Of a DNA stretch of 64,000 nucleotides, positions 10,097 through 20,390 are shown one piece after another. The notes under the pieces are model-generated. The model worked only from the letters and a program-made list of their open reading frames with translations. It was not told where the DNA came from and made no database searches. The DNA is from Ectothiorhodospira magna (GTDB lineage: Bacteria; Pseudomonadota; Gammaproteobacteria; Ectothiorhodospirales; Ectothiorhodospiraceae), in contig NZ_FOFO01000013.1 of NCBI RefSeq assembly GCF_900110965.1, forward strand, positions 19,435 to 83,434, in the 5' to 3' direction. Made by a program: the position numbers and the translations under genes. Every line of letters begins with the position of its first letter. The first letter of the stretch is position 1.

Positions 10097-11350
10097 TTAC
10101 AGGATACCCCAGACTGCCACCAGTTGCTCATCGACATAAACCAGAGGCAACCGGTCACGAATCCAGGGAGGGATACCCGCTTCTTGGAACAGTTTTTTCA
10201 GTAGGCGGGTCTGGCCACGCCAGCGCATCACCTCCCCACCCTGCCGCAGACATACCCTCAACGGCGTGGTCAAGGTGGATGGATTCACCCCCCACTGAGA
10301 CTGCAACAGGGCCGGATCCAGGGTGATGCCCAGTTCGGGCAACGTCAAAGGGGCGGTGGGCGTCCATTGCCACACCCACCCCCTATCCACCGGCACCAGC
10401 GGTTCCAGAGCATAAAGATCATCCCGGTAACGCCGGACTTCGGCCCCCGCCCAGGCCACCCTGGGAGAAGCGTCAGGCCCCGCCTTGAGCACCTGTTCAA
10501 TCACGCTCTCCAGCCGGACCCGCCCCGGCATGGGCAGGCCCTTGTCCTGCAACCATCCCCGCAGGGCATTGCGCAGCCGGGGACGACGCAACCGGGTCAG
10601 GCCGGCCACCGACAATGTACCCGGCACACTCCCCCGCACCAGCTCCAGGTCTTCCCTGGCCCGCTCCGCCAGTAAATCCTGGGCCTCGGCCTGCAACAGG
10701 GCCGCCCTGGACACCGTGGCATCCAGAGACGGCCAGCGTTGCCGTAGCTGAGGCATGATCACCTGCCGAAGCCCATTGCGGTCAAAGCGCAGATCGGCAT
10801 TGCTGTCATCTTCTACCCATCTCAAAGCCGCCTCCTGGGCATAGGCCACCAGCCTGTCCCGATCCAGATCCAGCACAGGTCGGGCCTGCCAGCCGGGACC
10901 AAAGGGCTTGAGCCGTGGCATGGCCGCCAGGCCGGCGGGACCGGCGCCGCGCAACAGCTGTAGCAGCAGGGTCTCCGCCTGATCCCGGCGATGATGGGCA
11001 GTGAGCAGGATCTCACCAGATTGCATCACATGGGCAATGGCTCGATAACGGGCGCTTCGGGCTGCGGCCTCGGGACTTTCGCCGGTGGCCGGTCGGGCAT
11101 CCACTGCCTGCACCGTCAGGGGAATGTCCAAATCGTGGCACAGGGAGATACAGTGGGCCTGCCAGTGATCGGCCTGGGGATTTAAGCCATGATGAACATG
11201 CACTGCAGCCAGGGGGGGCAAGGTACGGATTTTGGAAAGGGCATGAAGGCTGTGTAACAGGACATGAGAATCCAGGCCACCACTCAAGCCAATCAGCCAG
11301 CGGGGAGCCGGCGGCAGAGGTTCAAGAGCGGCAGCGAGGGTATCCAGCAC
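10097..11350 (-). CDS. tilS: tRNA(Ile)-lysidine synthase
   Basis: Modifies C34 of the tRNA(Ile2) CAU anticodon to lysidine, changing its identity from Met to Ile; essential in bacteria. The ATP pyrophosphatase P-loop SGGLDS is at residues 23-28, followed by the N-type ATPase domain and C-terminal tRNA-binding domains (total 417 aa). It starts 17 nt after accA, as in many gammaproteobacteria, and is probably in the dnaE-accA-tilS transcript. Confidence 0.95.
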   Translation of the reverse strand: MLDTLAAALEPLPPAPRWLIGLSGGLDSHVLLHSLHALSKIRTLPPLAAVHVHHGLNPQADHWQAHCISLCHDLDIPLTVQAVDARPATGESPEAAARSARYRAIAHVMQSGEILLTAHHRRDQAETLLLQLLRGAGPAGLAAMPRLKPFGPGWQARPVLDLDRDRLVAYAQEAALRWVEDDSNADLRFDRNGLRQVIMPQLRQRWPSLDATVSRAALLQAEAQDLLAERAREDLELVRGSVPGTLSVAGLTRLRRPRLRNALRGWLQDKGLPMPGRVRLESVIEQVLKAGPDASPRVAWAGAEVRRYRDDLYALEPLVPVDRGWVWQWTPTAPLTLPELGITLDPALLQSQWGVNPSTLTTPLRVCLRQGGEVMRWRGQTRLLKKLFQEAGIPPWIRDRLPLVYVDEQLVAVWGIL

Positions 11351-11367
11351 GACAGAACAACAGGGCG

Positions 11368-12324
11368 TTATTCTTTTACCTGACCATAGTGCATGATCCG
11401 CTCATAACGGCGTGCCACCAGGGTATCCATATCCATGCAGTGAAGTTCATCCAGCCCTTCCAGCAGATTGGCACGGAAAGTATCGGCCATCGCCTGGGTA
11501 TCCCGATGGGCGCCGCCCAGGGGTTCGGGCAGAATGGCGTCGATCAGGCCCAGTGCCTTGAGGCGGCTGGAGGTGATACCCATGGCCTCGGCAGCATCTG
11601 CGGCTTTTTCTGCGCTCTTCCAGAGAATAGAGGCGCAGCCTTCCGGGGAAATCACCGAATAGGTGCCGTACTGGAGCATCTGCACCTTGTCACCCACACC
11701 AATGGCCAGGGCACCCCCGGACCCCCCCTCACCAATTACCGTGCAGATGATGGGGGTCCGCAACCTGGCCATCTCCAGCAGGTTGCGGGCGATGGCCTCG
11801 CTCTGGCCCCGTTCCTCCGCGCCCACCCCTGGATAGGCGCCGGGGGTATCGATGAAGGTGAAGATGGGCAGGGAAAAGCGTTCCGCCATCTGCATCAGTC
11901 GCAGGGCCTTGCGATAACCTTCGGGCCGGGGCATGCCAAAGTTACGCTGGATCTTTTCCTTGGTATCACGGCCCTTCTGGTGGCCAATGACCATCACTGG
12001 CCGACCCTCGAACCGGGCCACGCCACCGACGATGGCCGGATCATCGGCAAAGGCCCGGTCTCCGTGCAGTTCCTCAAAATCCGTAAACAGATGGGCCATG
12101 TAATCCAGGGTATAGGGACGCCGGGGATGGCGGGCTAACTGGGAAATCTGCCAGGGACTGAGTTTGGCGAAAATGGATTCGGTCAGACTCTTGCACTTGG
12201 ATTCAAGACGGGTGATCTCGTCCTGGATGTTGACCTCGGCATCATCACTGACGTAACGAAGCTCTTCGATCTTGGCTTCCAGTTCGGCGATCGGTTGCTC
12301 AAATTCAAGAAAATCCGGATTCAT
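11368..12324 (-). CDS. accA: Acetyl-CoA carboxylase carboxyltransferase subunit alpha
   Basis: Alpha subunit of the carboxyltransferase that passes CO2 from biotin to acetyl-CoA, the first committed step of fatty acid synthesis; acts with AccD, which is not in the window. The 318-residue length and motifs [26 protein letters not shown] and [11 protein letters not shown] are typical. It lies 76 nt after dnaE, the classical arrangement, tying fatty acid synthesis to replication and lipid A genes. Confidence 0.97.
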   Translation of the reverse strand: MNPDFLEFEQPIAELEAKIEELRYVSDDAEVNIQDEITRLESKCKSLTESIFAKLSPWQISQLARHPRRPYTLDYMAHLFTDFEELHGDRAFADDPAIVGGVARFEGRPVMVIGHQKGRDTKEKIQRNFGMPRPEGYRKALRLMQMAERFSLPIFTFIDTPGAYPGVGAEERGQSEAIARNLLEMARLRTPIICTVIGEGGSGGALAIGVGDKVQMLQYGTYSVISPEGCASILWKSAEKAADAAEAMGITSSRLKALGLIDAILPEPLGGAHRDTQAMADTFRANLLEGLDELHCMDMDTLVARRYERIMHYGQVKE

Positions 12325-12400
12325 CGGCGCTGGTCTGGGTCGGTTTTGGGAAAGGGGTCATTCTACACGGCCAGCGATTTGGGGACAGCCCTACCCAAGA

Positions 12401-15400
12401 CTAACGGTAGTGAATCTGTACCCCCGCTTCCCCCAACAGCCCCCGGAGCCGCTGCACCAACGCCTCGGTGGGGCGCAACCGCCAGGAGGCCCCCAGTTGG
12501 AAACGGGCGCGGGCACGGCCATTGCTGTAGTTGACAAAAACCGGACAGGATCCATCCCGAAATGGTGTCAGACTGTCTTCCAAGGCTGCCATCAGGGACA
12601 GATCGGTACCGCCGTTGAGGGTCAGGTCCACCCGCCGGGCAAACTGCTCCCGAGCCTGGTCCAGGTCCATCACCTGACGACCGCGCATGCGCACGCCGCC
12701 GCTGAATTCGTCGATGCCCACGCCGCCTTCCACCACCAGCAGGCGATCCTTCACCAGCAGACTCTGGAAACGGCGGTAATCCTCACCAAACAACCCCACT
12801 TCAATACGGCCACTGCGGTCATCCAGGGTCAAAAAAGCCATACGGCCAGACGAGGCATTACGCAGACGAATACCCACCACCAACCCGGCAATCAGGGCAT
12901 TTTGCTCCCGCTGTCGACCCCGACCCTGGGTTTCGCCGGTCCCCTGGGCCGGGGCACTGTCCGCCAGATCCAGGAGCAGATCGGCAATACGCTTGCCGGT
13001 GATGCGCCGCAGTTCTGATTCATAGCGGGTGATGGGATGGCCAGTGAGGTACAGTCCCAGGGTTTCCTTCTCCGCCAGCAAACGGATGTCCTCTTCCCAT
13101 TCCGGCAATACCGGGTCCACCACCGCCACCACTTCCGGCGGGGGCGCCAGCCCAAACAGATCGCCCTGGCCCATACTTTGATCCCGGCGATACTGCTCGG
13201 CCCGGGACACGGCCTGGGGCAGGTTGTGCATCAGGGTGGCCCGATTGGGGCCAATGGAATCCAGGGCACCCGCCCGGATCAGGGCCTCCAGAGTGCGACG
13301 GTTGATCTTCTGGGAATCTGCCCGCACACATAGATCATCCAGGGAAGCAAAAGGACCATCGGCCCGGCGGCTGTCGATGAGCACCTGAATGGCTGATTCC
13401 CCCACCCCCTTGATGGCCCCCAGGCCATAGACAATGGTCTGGTCATCCCGCACCGTGAACTCGTGGCTTGAGGTGTTCACATCCGGCGGAATCACTGCCA
13501 GATCCATACAGCGACATTCCTCGATCAGGTTCACCACCTTATCGGTGTGATCCATATCAGCGGAGAGCACCGCCGCCATGAAGGCGGCCGGGTAATGGCA
13601 TTTGAGCCAGGCGGTCTGATAAGACAGCAGGGCATAGGCAGCGGAGTGGGACTTGTTGAAGCCGTAACCTGCGAATTTTTCCATCAGGTCGAAGATGTAA
13701 CTGGCGGTGGCCTCCTCCACCCCCTGCGCCACGGCACCGGTCAGGAAAATCTCCCGCTGCTTGGCCATCTCCTCGGGCTTTTTCTTGCCCATGGCACGGC
13801 GGAGCAGGTCGGCCCCCCCCAGACTGTAGCCGGCCAGCACCTGGGCAATCTGCATCACCTGTTCCTGATAGAGAATGACCCCGTAGGTGGGGCGCAGGAT
13901 AGGTTCCAGGGCCGGGTGAGGGTATTCCACCCTGGCGCGGCCATGCTTGCGGTTGATGAAGTCGTCCACCATCCCCGACTGCAGGGGGCCGGGTCGGTAG
14001 AGGGCCACAAGGGCGACGATGTCCTCAAAGTTGTCCGGCTGCAGACGCTTGATCAGATCCTTCATGCCCCGGGATTCCAACTGGAAGACCGCCGTGGTTT
14101 CCTGGCGCTTGAGCAGGGCAAAGGTGCTGTCCTCGTCCAGGGGCACATCGTTGATGTCCAGGGGTGGCTGACCGGCATGAGAACGGCCAGCATTGATGGT
14201 CTGCACGGCCCAGTCGATGATGGTGAGGGTGCGCAGACCCAGAAAGTCAAACTTCACCAGGCCGATGGCCTCCACGTCATCCTTGTCGAAATGGGTCACC
14301 ACCCCCTGCCCGCCCGGTTCACAGAACAGGGGAGAAAAATCCGTCAGGGTGGTGGGGGCGATGACCACGCCCCCGGCATGCTTACCCGCGTTTCTGGCCA
14401 CCCCTTCCAACTTGCGGGCCAGGTCGATGAGGCCGCGGACCTCTTCATCCTCCTCATAACTGCGGCGCAGGTCTTCTTCCTGCTCCAGGGCCTTGTCCAG
14501 CGTCATGCCAATTTCGAACGGAATCTGCTTGGCAATGCGATCAACAAAGCCATAGGCATGGCCCAGCACACGACCGGCGTCACGCACCACCGCCTTGGCG
14601 GCCATGGTGCCGTGGGTGATGATCTGGGATACCTTGTCCCGCCCATAGCGCCGGGCCACATAATCAATCACGCTATCCCGCTTCTCCATGCAAAAATCAA
14701 TATCGAAGTCGGGCATGGACACCCGTTCCGGGTTGAGGAAGCGTTCAAACAGCAGTTCGTAACGGATCGGGTCCAAATCGGTGATTTTAAGCGCATAAGC
14801 CACCAAAGAGCCGGCCCCGGAACCTCGCCCTGGTCCCACCGGCACGGCGTTGTCCTTGGCCCACTGGATGAAGTCTGCCACGATCAAAAAGTAGCCGGGG
14901 AATCCCATCTGGCAGATCACGTCCAGTTCCACATCCAGACGATTCCGATAGGTTTGCGCCTTTTCTTCCCGATCCGGGGTCTCTGCTGGAAACAGGCGCG
15001 CCAGACGCTCATCCAGCCCCCGATGGGAGAGTTGGCGGAAATAGGTATCCGTGGTCATCCCCTCAGGAATCGGGTATTCCGGTAGATGGTTCTCCCCCAG
15101 AGTCAGGATGAGATTGCACCGGCGGGCGATTTCCACAGTATTGGCCAGGGCTTCGGGGATGTCGGCAAAGCACTCCGCCATTTCCTCCGGGGTCTTGAGA
15201 TACTGCTGGGGGCTGTAGATCCGGGGTCGCCGGGGATCATCCAGCACCCGGCCTTCGTGGATACAGACCCGGGCTTCATGGGCATCGTAATCATCGGGAC
15301 TGATGAATCGCACATCATTGGTGGCCACCACGGGCAGGTTCCGTTGGGCTGCCAGGGCCACGGCGGCATGCAGGTAATCTTCTTCTCCTTCCCGACCCGT

Positions 15401-15916
15401 GCGAATCAGTTCCAGATAGAAGCGATCCGGGAAAACATCGCACCAAAAATCACAGGCCTGCCCGGCACTGTGGGGCTGGCGGGACAACAGGGCCCGACCC
15501 ACCTCCCCTTCCCGACCACCGGACAGGGCAATCAACCCCTGGCAAGTGTCGCGGGTGAACCATTCACGGGCCAGGATCGGAGTACCGTCCTGCTGGCCTT
15601 CCTGATAGCCCCGACTGATGAGGCGGGTCAGACACCGATAACCAGGATCGTTCTGACACAGCAGCACCAGCCGGGTGGGTGGTTCGCCGGGGTCGGTGGC
15701 GGTCACCCACAGATCGGCGCCGATAATGGGTTTGATCCCGGATTTAAGGGCCGCTTTGTAGAACTTGACCATAGCAAACAGATTGCTTTGGTCGGTCACC
15801 GCACAGGCAGGCATCCCGGCGTTTTTGGCGGCAGCAACCAGTGGTCCCACCCGGACCAGGCCATCCACGAGGGAAAATTCGGAATGCAGGTGAAGATGAA
15901 CGAAAGGCTGGGTCAT
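12401..15916 (-). CDS. dnaE: DNA polymerase III subunit alpha
   Basis: Replicative polymerase subunit, 1171 aa, the length of DnaE1. The N-terminal PHP domain opens with [15 protein letters not shown]. The palm has the catalytic [12 protein letters not shown] (two Asp) and a later [11 protein letters not shown] with the third Asp. The C-terminal part has tandem helix-hairpin-helix and an OB-fold ([15 protein letters not shown]). ATG at 15916 gives the normal MTQPFVHLH start; an ATG seven codons upstream is possible. Lies between rnhB and accA as in E. coli. Confidence 0.98.
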   Translation of the reverse strand: MTQPFVHLHLHSEFSLVDGLVRVGPLVAAAKNAGMPACAVTDQSNLFAMVKFYKAALKSGIKPIIGADLWVTATDPGEPPTRLVLLCQNDPGYRCLTRLISRGYQEGQQDGTPILAREWFTRDTCQGLIALSGGREGEVGRALLSRQPHSAGQACDFWCDVFPDRFYLELIRTGREGEEDYLHAAVALAAQRNLPVVATNDVRFISPDDYDAHEARVCIHEGRVLDDPRRPRIYSPQQYLKTPEEMAECFADIPEALANTVEIARRCNLILTLGENHLPEYPIPEGMTTDTYFRQLSHRGLDERLARLFPAETPDREEKAQTYRNRLDVELDVICQMGFPGYFLIVADFIQWAKDNAVPVGPGRGSGAGSLVAYALKITDLDPIRYELLFERFLNPERVSMPDFDIDFCMEKRDSVIDYVARRYGRDKVSQIITHGTMAAKAVVRDAGRVLGHAYGFVDRIAKQIPFEIGMTLDKALEQEEDLRRSYEEDEEVRGLIDLARKLEGVARNAGKHAGGVVIAPTTLTDFSPLFCEPGGQGVVTHFDKDDVEAIGLVKFDFLGLRTLTIIDWAVQTINAGRSHAGQPPLDINDVPLDEDSTFALLKRQETTAVFQLESRGMKDLIKRLQPDNFEDIVALVALYRPGPLQSGMVDDFINRKHGRARVEYPHPALEPILRPTYGVILYQEQVMQIAQVLAGYSLGGADLLRRAMGKKKPEEMAKQREIFLTGAVAQGVEEATASYIFDLMEKFAGYGFNKSHSAAYALLSYQTAWLKCHYPAAFMAAVLSADMDHTDKVVNLIEECRCMDLAVIPPDVNTSSHEFTVRDDQTIVYGLGAIKGVGESAIQVLIDSRRADGPFASLDDLCVRADSQKINRRTLEALIRAGALDSIGPNRATLMHNLPQAVSRAEQYRRDQSMGQGDLFGLAPPPEVVAVVDPVLPEWEEDIRLLAEKETLGLYLTGHPITRYESELRRITGKRIADLLLDLADSAPAQGTGETQGRGRQREQNALIAGLVVGIRLRNASSGRMAFLTLDDRSGRIEVGLFGEDYRRFQSLLVKDRLLVVEGGVGIDEFSGGVRMRGRQVMDLDQAREQFARRVDLTLNGGTDLSLMAALEDSLTPFRDGSCPVFVNYSNGRARARFQLGASWRLRPTEALVQRLRGLLGEAGVQIHYR

Positions 15917-15972
15917 CGCTGTGATATCTGAAGGCACGAAGCAGGCACGGGGGGGACAAGATAGCAGATGCT

Positions 15973-16578
15973 TCAGGAGGCCTGGCAGGCCACCCGCCGT
16001 ACCGGAGCAAAACTCATCCGATGACAGGGGCTCGGCCCCAGGCGAGCCAGGGCTTCCAGATGGGCCGGCGTGGGATAACCCTTGTGGCCGGCCAGCCCAT
16101 AACCGGGATACTCAGCGTCCAGGGCCACCATCAGGGCATCCCGATGGACCTTGGCGATGATGGACGCCGCGCTGATGGCCGCCACCGTCTTGTCCCCTCC
16201 CACCACCGCCCGGGCCGGACAGGGCATCGCTTCGGGACAGCGATTGCCGTCCACCAAAGCCAGGGCCGGCACGACGGCAAGGGTCTCCACCGCCCGGCCC
16301 ATGGCCAGCAGGCTGGCCTGGAGGATGTTCAGCGCATCAATCTCCGCCGGGCCGCAGACCGCGATGGACCAGGCCAAGGCCCGTTCCCGGATCAGTGCGT
16401 CCAGGGCCTGGCGCCGGGCCGGACTCAGGGCCTTGGAGTCCTTTAACCCTTCGATAGGGCGCTCCGGGTCCAGGATCACCGCCGCCGCTACCACTGGACC
16501 CGCCAGCGGACCACGACCCACTTCGTCCACACCCGCCACGTCAGGCCCCTGGGCCAGGTTCACCGGATCAAGCGCCAT
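15973..16578 (-). CDS. rnhB: Ribonuclease HII
   Basis: Cleaves RNA in RNA-DNA hybrids and excises misincorporated ribonucleotides. The first motif [15 protein letters not shown] supplies catalytic Asp and Glu, and a further Asp is in LVDGNRCP. With ATG at 16578, GGTGGGA lies nine bases upstream; an ATG six codons earlier is also in frame but has no ribosome site. Length 201 aa is normal. Upstream there is no lpxB on this strand, unlike the usual lpxB-rnhB order; instead the hairpin-rich element and a plus-strand block begin. Confidence 0.95.
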   Translation of the reverse strand: MALDPVNLAQGPDVAGVDEVGRGPLAGPVVAAAVILDPERPIEGLKDSKALSPARRQALDALIRERALAWSIAVCGPAEIDALNILQASLLAMGRAVETLAVVPALALVDGNRCPEAMPCPARAVVGGDKTVAAISAASIIAKVHRDALMVALDAEYPGYGLAGHKGYPTPAHLEALARLGPSPCHRMSFAPVRRVACQAS

Positions 16579-16698
16579 TGATGTCGTTCCCACCATGCAT
16601 GGAGTAGAATGAAGGCCGACATGCTATCAAGGCGCCCCCATCAGGGCCACCGGCCCGTGCCGCGCCGCTCATCAAGCCCCGGGACCGCCCGTCAACTA

Positions 16699-17080
16699 CC
16701 CCCGACTGAAGTCGGGGGCTTGTGAAAGCAAGCCGGGTTGACCAGCCTGAGCCCGCCTGAGCAGGACGCTCGAAAAGGGCTACGTTTGCAACAGGTCGTC
16801 AAGACCCACCGGCGGATGCTTCCTCAGTCCGCCGCTCTGGAAGGTTGGGATCATGCTGGCGAAAGGTAAAGCGCCGAAGGTTCCAGTCGCCGCCGCAAGG
16901 CGGGAGCCGGTTGCAGACATTGGCGAGGGGAGACAGGGCAAAAGCCCTGCGTCACTGGTGCCCTTTACGGGGCAGCCCTTTACAGGGCAGAGCCTTGCGG
17001 CCCTGTGGGTGGAAGGCCCACACCTTTTCCTGTGGCCGCAAGACCGCAGCCGCCATTCCTCCCGCGATTGAAATCGCGGG
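16699..17080 (+). ncRNA. Hairpin-rich non-coding element, candidate IS-associated structured RNA
   Basis: No credible protein is encoded between 16579 and 17098, but the stretch contains a dense series of perfect stems: 16699-16706/16711-16718 (8 bp, TGAA loop); 16717-16722/16729-16734; 16810-16816/16828-16834 (7 bp); 16890-16894/16899-16903 closed by a GCAA (GNRA) loop; 16934-16939/16944-16949 (AAAA loop); a nested pair 16994-17002/17034-17042 (9 bp) around 17004-17009/17017-17022; and 17061-17069/17072-17080 (9 bp). The GNRA loop favours the plus strand as the RNA strand. First and last stems share a GA(C/T)TGAA(G/A)TC core, as if marking element ends. It resembles the RNA part of an IS200/IS605 or IscB (HEARO/omega RNA) element without its protein; the family is not proven. 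Confidence 0.6.
16960..16989 (+). repeat. Tandem 15-nt repeat inside the structured element
   Basis: Two adjacent copies of GCCCTTTAC(G/A)GGGCA, at 16960-16974 and 16975-16989, differ at one base. Each can fold as a 4-5 bp hairpin. A related CCCTTTGACAGGGCA occurs at 36399-36413 in the rpsB leader. Confidence 0.7.
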
Positions 17081-17098
17081 TTTCCTTGCGGAGAGATT

Positions 17099-18061
17099 AT
17101 GACCTCCACACGATGCGCCGTGATCGGCGTCGGCTATCTTGGCAAGTTCCACGCCCAGAAATACGCCGCCCTTCCCAATGCTGAGCTGGTGGCGGTGGCC
17201 GACGCCAGCGCGGAAACCGCCGCCGCCGTGGCTGAACAATGGGGATGTCGCGCCGTCACCGATTACCGTGAACTGCTCGGCCAGGTGGATGCGGTCAGCA
17301 TTGCCGTGCCCACCACCCTGCATTTTCCCGTGGCCCGGGATTTCCTGGAACACGGCGCCCACGTGCTGGTGGAAAAGCCCATCACCTCCACTGTGGAGGA
17401 AGCCGCCGCCCTCAACCGGCTGGCCCGGGAACGGGGTGTGATCCTGCAGGTGGGACATCTGGAGCGCTTCAACGCCGCCCTGATGGATCTGGCGGACCGG
17501 CGGGGCGAACCCCTGTTCATCGAATCCCACCGCCTGGCCCCCTTCAAGCCCCGGGCCACGGATGTGAACGTGGTGCTGGACCTGATGATCCATGACATCG
17601 ACATCATCCTGGACATGGTGCGCTCGCCGGTGAAATCCCTCGCCGCCAGCGGCGCCCGGGTCCTGTCCGACGCCATCGACATCGCCAACGCCCGCATCGA
17701 GTTCGACAGCGGCTGCGTGGCCAATGTCACCTCCAGCCGGGTCAGCCTCAAGACCGAGCGCAAGATGCGCATCTTCCAGAAGAATGCCTATGTCTCGGTG
17801 GATTTCCAGAACCGGGGGTTGTCGGTGCATCGACTGGGAGACAAGGAGATGTTTCCCGGTATTCCCGAAGTGGTCAGCGAGGAAAGCTTCTTTGAGGAAG
17901 GCGATGCCCTCAAGGCGGAAATCATCGCCTTTCTGGGCGCAATCCAACAAGGCACCCCGGTGGTGGTCTCTGGCGAGGACGGCCAGCGGGCTCTGGAAAC
18001 GGCCATTCGCATCAGCGAACTGGTCCGGCAGGGCGCCCCCATGCGCGACCGGCCCGATTGA
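17099..18061 (+). CDS. gnnA: Gfo/Idh/MocA-type oxidoreductase, probable UDP-GlcNAc 3-dehydrogenase GnnA
   Basis: NAD(P)-dependent oxidoreductase of 320 aa with an N-terminal Rossmann fold (VIGVGYLGKFHA) and the catalytic-lysine motif EKPIT. The family acts on many sugars. The assignment to GnnA, which oxidises C3 of UDP-GlcNAc to a 3-keto sugar, rests on the next gene being a sugar aminotransferase and the third being lpxB, the arrangement known from Acidithiobacillus ferrooxidans. The start ATG follows GCGGAGAG, which lies 3' of the final hairpin of the upstream element, so the element may supply the leader. A WlbA/WbpB-type dehydrogenase is the main alternative. Confidence 0.82.
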   Translation: MTSTRCAVIGVGYLGKFHAQKYAALPNAELVAVADASAETAAAVAEQWGCRAVTDYRELLGQVDAVSIAVPTTLHFPVARDFLEHGAHVLVEKPITSTVEEAAALNRLARERGVILQVGHLERFNAALMDLADRRGEPLFIESHRLAPFKPRATDVNVVLDLMIHDIDIILDMVRSPVKSLAASGARVLSDAIDIANARIEFDSGCVANVTSSRVSLKTERKMRIFQKNAYVSVDFQNRGLSVHRLGDKEMFPGIPEVVSEESFFEEGDALKAEIIAFLGAIQQGTPVVVSGEDGQRALETAIRISELVRQGAPMRDRPD

Positions 18062-18115
18062 CGCCCCCCCCTTCCCGCACAGACCGTATTCACTCAAGCA
18101 AGGAAAAATCACACC

Positions 18116-19210
18116 ATGATTCCAATGGTCGACCTGAAGACCCAGTACCACCAGTTGAAGGACGAGATCGACGCGGGAATCGCCCAGGTCCTGGAAAACA
18201 CCCAGTTCATCCTGGGCCCCAACGTGCAGAGCCTGGAGCAGGCACTGGCCGACTACCTGGGCACGCCCCATGCCATCACCTGCGCCTCCGGCACCGACGC
18301 CCTGCATCTGGCCCTAGCCGCCGCCGGTATCGGCGAGGGGGACGAGGTCATCACCACCGCCTTCACCTTCATCGCCACCGCCGAGGCCATCCGCTATGTG
18401 GGGGCCGTACCGGTATTCGTGGACATCGACCCGCGCACCTTCAATATCGACGTGGCCCAGGTGGAGGCGGCCATCAACGAACGCACCCGGGCCATCATGC
18501 CGGTCCACCTGTTCGGACAGCCAGCGGACCTGCCCCGGCTCCAGGCCCTGTGCAAGGCCCATGACCTGATCTTGGTGGAGGACTGCGCCCAGTCCTTTGG
18601 CGCCACCGTGAACGGCGCCCAGACCGGCACCACCGGCGCTTTTGGCTGTTTCAGTTTCTTCCCCAGCAAGAATCTGGGTTGCTACGGTGACGGCGGCCTG
18701 ATCACCACCGGTTCCGATGCCCACGCCGACCAGTTGCGGACCCTGAGAAACCATGGCAGCCGGGTGCGCTATCACCATGACATCATCGGCTACAACAGTC
18801 GCCTGGACGAGATCCAGGCCGCCATCCTGCGGGTCAAGCTCAAGCACATCGACCGCTTCAACCAGGCACGGCGCCGGGCCGCCCACCGCTATAACGCCCT
18901 GCTGGCCGATACACCGGTGACCACGCCCTTCGAGGACGGCCTGGGCATGCACGTGTTTCATCAATACACCCTGCTGACGGACCGCCGGGACGCCGTCATG
19001 CAGGCCCTGCAGCAGGCCGGGATCGCCTGTGCCGTGTACTACCCCATCCCCCTGCATCGGCAAAAAGCCTTCGGCGATGGCTGCGCCCATGTTCACCTGC
19101 CGGTGACCGAATCCGTCACCGAACGCTGCCTGTCCCTGCCCATCTATCCCGAGATCCGTGACGAGGATCTGGTGCGGATCACCGCTATCATCCGGGGGGC
19201 CCTTGACTGA
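18116..19210 (+). CDS. gnnB: DegT/DnrJ/EryC1 aminotransferase, probable GnnB (UDP-GlcNAc3N synthesis)
   Basis: PLP-dependent sugar aminotransferase of 364 aa. Lys185 in FFPSKNLGCYGDGG is the expected Schiff-base lysine, and LVEDCAQSFGA holds the cofactor-stacking Asp. In the GnnA/GnnB pathway it transaminates the 3-keto sugar to UDP-2-acetamido-3-amino-2,3-dideoxyglucose, the substrate that lets LpxA add an amide-linked rather than ester-linked chain. It sits 54 nt after gnnA and its last codons overlap the lpxB start. WbpE/WlbC-type O-antigen enzymes are close relatives; the lpxB context favours lipid A. Confidence 0.82.
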   Translation: MIPMVDLKTQYHQLKDEIDAGIAQVLENTQFILGPNVQSLEQALADYLGTPHAITCASGTDALHLALAAAGIGEGDEVITTAFTFIATAEAIRYVGAVPVFVDIDPRTFNIDVAQVEAAINERTRAIMPVHLFGQPADLPRLQALCKAHDLILVEDCAQSFGATVNGAQTGTTGAFGCFSFFPSKNLGCYGDGGLITTGSDAHADQLRTLRNHGSRVRYHHDIIGYNSRLDEIQAAILRVKLKHIDRFNQARRRAAHRYNALLADTPVTTPFEDGLGMHVFHQYTLLTDRRDAVMQALQQAGIACAVYYPIPLHRQKAFGDGCAHVHLPVTESVTERCLSLPIYPEIRDEDLVRITAIIRGALD

Positions 19211-20390
19211 TTCGAACACACCGCTGCATGTGATGATTGTCGCCGGCGAAGTCTCCGGCGACCTGCATGCCGCCAACATGGTCCGGGCCATGGAGACCCT
19301 GCGCCCCGGCAACCGCTATACCGGCATGGGCTGCGGCGCCATGGGCGAGGCCGGGGTGGAACTGATCGTGGATGCGGGGCGCCTGGCGGTGGTGGGCCTG
19401 TGGGAGGTGATCGCCCAGTACCGGGATATCCGCCGGGCCCTGGAAACCCTCAAGCAACATCTGCGGTCGGACCCGCCGGACCTGCTGGTGCTGGTGGACT
19501 ATGTGGAATTCAATCTGCGCCTGGCCAAGGTGGCCAAGGCCTTGGGCATCCGGGTGCTGTTCTACATCAGCCCCCAGATCTGGGCCTGGCGACCCCATCG
19601 GGTGAAACGCATTGGCCGGGTAATCGATGCCATGGCGGTGCTGTTTCCCTTCGAAGTGGACGTCTATCGGCGTTACGGCATCCCGGTGCGCTATGTGGGC
19701 AATCCCCTGGTGGACGTGGTTCAGCCCTCTGCCACCCCGGACAGAATCCTGGCGGACCTGGGTCTGGACCATCCCCCGGTGGCGTTATTGCCCGGCAGCC
19801 GGGGCGGTGAGCTACGACGCCACCTGCCCATCATGATGGAAACCTGCCGGTGGCTGCGCCGACGACATCCCGATATCCCCTTCGTGATGCCCCTGGCCCC
19901 CGGCGTGGACGTGGCCGGCGATGTGACGCCCCATCTGGACCCGTCCCTGGACATCCGGCTGGTGAGCGGGCAAACCTATGATGTCATGGCGGTCAGTCGC
20001 GCCCTCGTCATCGCCTCCGGCACGGCCACCCTGGAGGCGGCCCTGCTCAGGACCCCCATGGCCATCATCTACCGGGTCTCTCCCATCACCCACGCCATCC
20101 TGAGCCGTCTGATCCTGATTCCCCATATCGGCCTGGCCAATATCGTCGCCGGCCGGGAAGTGGTACGGGAGTTCGTGCAGGATGCGGCCACGGCGGAGAA
20201 CATCGGCGCGGAAGTGGAACGATTGCTGGCGGATGAGGATTATCACCGCTCGGTGGTGGAGGCCCTGGGCGAAGTACGGCAACGCCTGGGAGACGGGGGC
20301 GGCTCCGAAAAGGTGGCACGGATGGCCCTGGAACTGATTGATCATGGTGGTCTGCGGGATGCCAGCGATGGGGAGGCAAAACACCTTTGA
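19203..20390 (+). CDS. lpxB: Lipid-A-disaccharide synthase
   Basis: Peripheral membrane GT19 glycosyltransferase joining lipid X and UDP-diacyl-aminosugar into the lipid A disaccharide. Typical motifs are VAGEVSGDLHAA at the N-terminus, YISPQIWAWRPHRVKRI in the middle and the LLPGSRGGE segment. I chose TTG at 19203: it gives 13 residues before VAGE, close to E. coli (11), and overlaps the gnnB end by 8 nt, suggesting translational coupling. ATG at 19233 would remove part of the first strand. Length 395 aa. Confidence 0.93.
   Translation: MTDSNTPLHVMIVAGEVSGDLHAANMVRAMETLRPGNRYTGMGCGAMGEAGVELIVDAGRLAVVGLWEVIAQYRDIRRALETLKQHLRSDPPDLLVLVDYVEFNLRLAKVAKALGIRVLFYISPQIWAWRPHRVKRIGRVIDAMAVLFPFEVDVYRRYGIPVRYVGNPLVDVVQPSATPDRILADLGLDHPPVALLPGSRGGELRRHLPIMMETCRWLRRRHPDIPFVMPLAPGVDVAGDVTPHLDPSLDIRLVSGQTYDVMAVSRALVIASGTATLEAALLRTPMAIIYRVSPITHAILSRLILIPHIGLANIVAGREVVREFVQDAATAENIGAEVERLLADEDYHRSVVEALGEVRQRLGDGGGSEKVARMALELIDHGGLRDASDGEAKHL

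Noticed and set aside
13547..15085. 512-codon plus-strand frame opposite dnaE
   Set aside because: It is wholly antisense to conserved dnaE motifs, His/Gly/Gln-rich as expected for the complement of a GC-rich gene, and has no recognisable domain.
16853..17071. 72- to 109-codon frames inside the structured element
   Set aside because: Short, low in recognisable motifs and explained by GC-rich hairpin sequence; no match to TnpB, TnpA or IscB termini.
16952..18307. 451-codon minus-strand frame opposite gnnA
   Set aside because: Covers gnnA and part of the structured element in antisense; gnnA shows clear Rossmann and EKP motifs on the plus strand.
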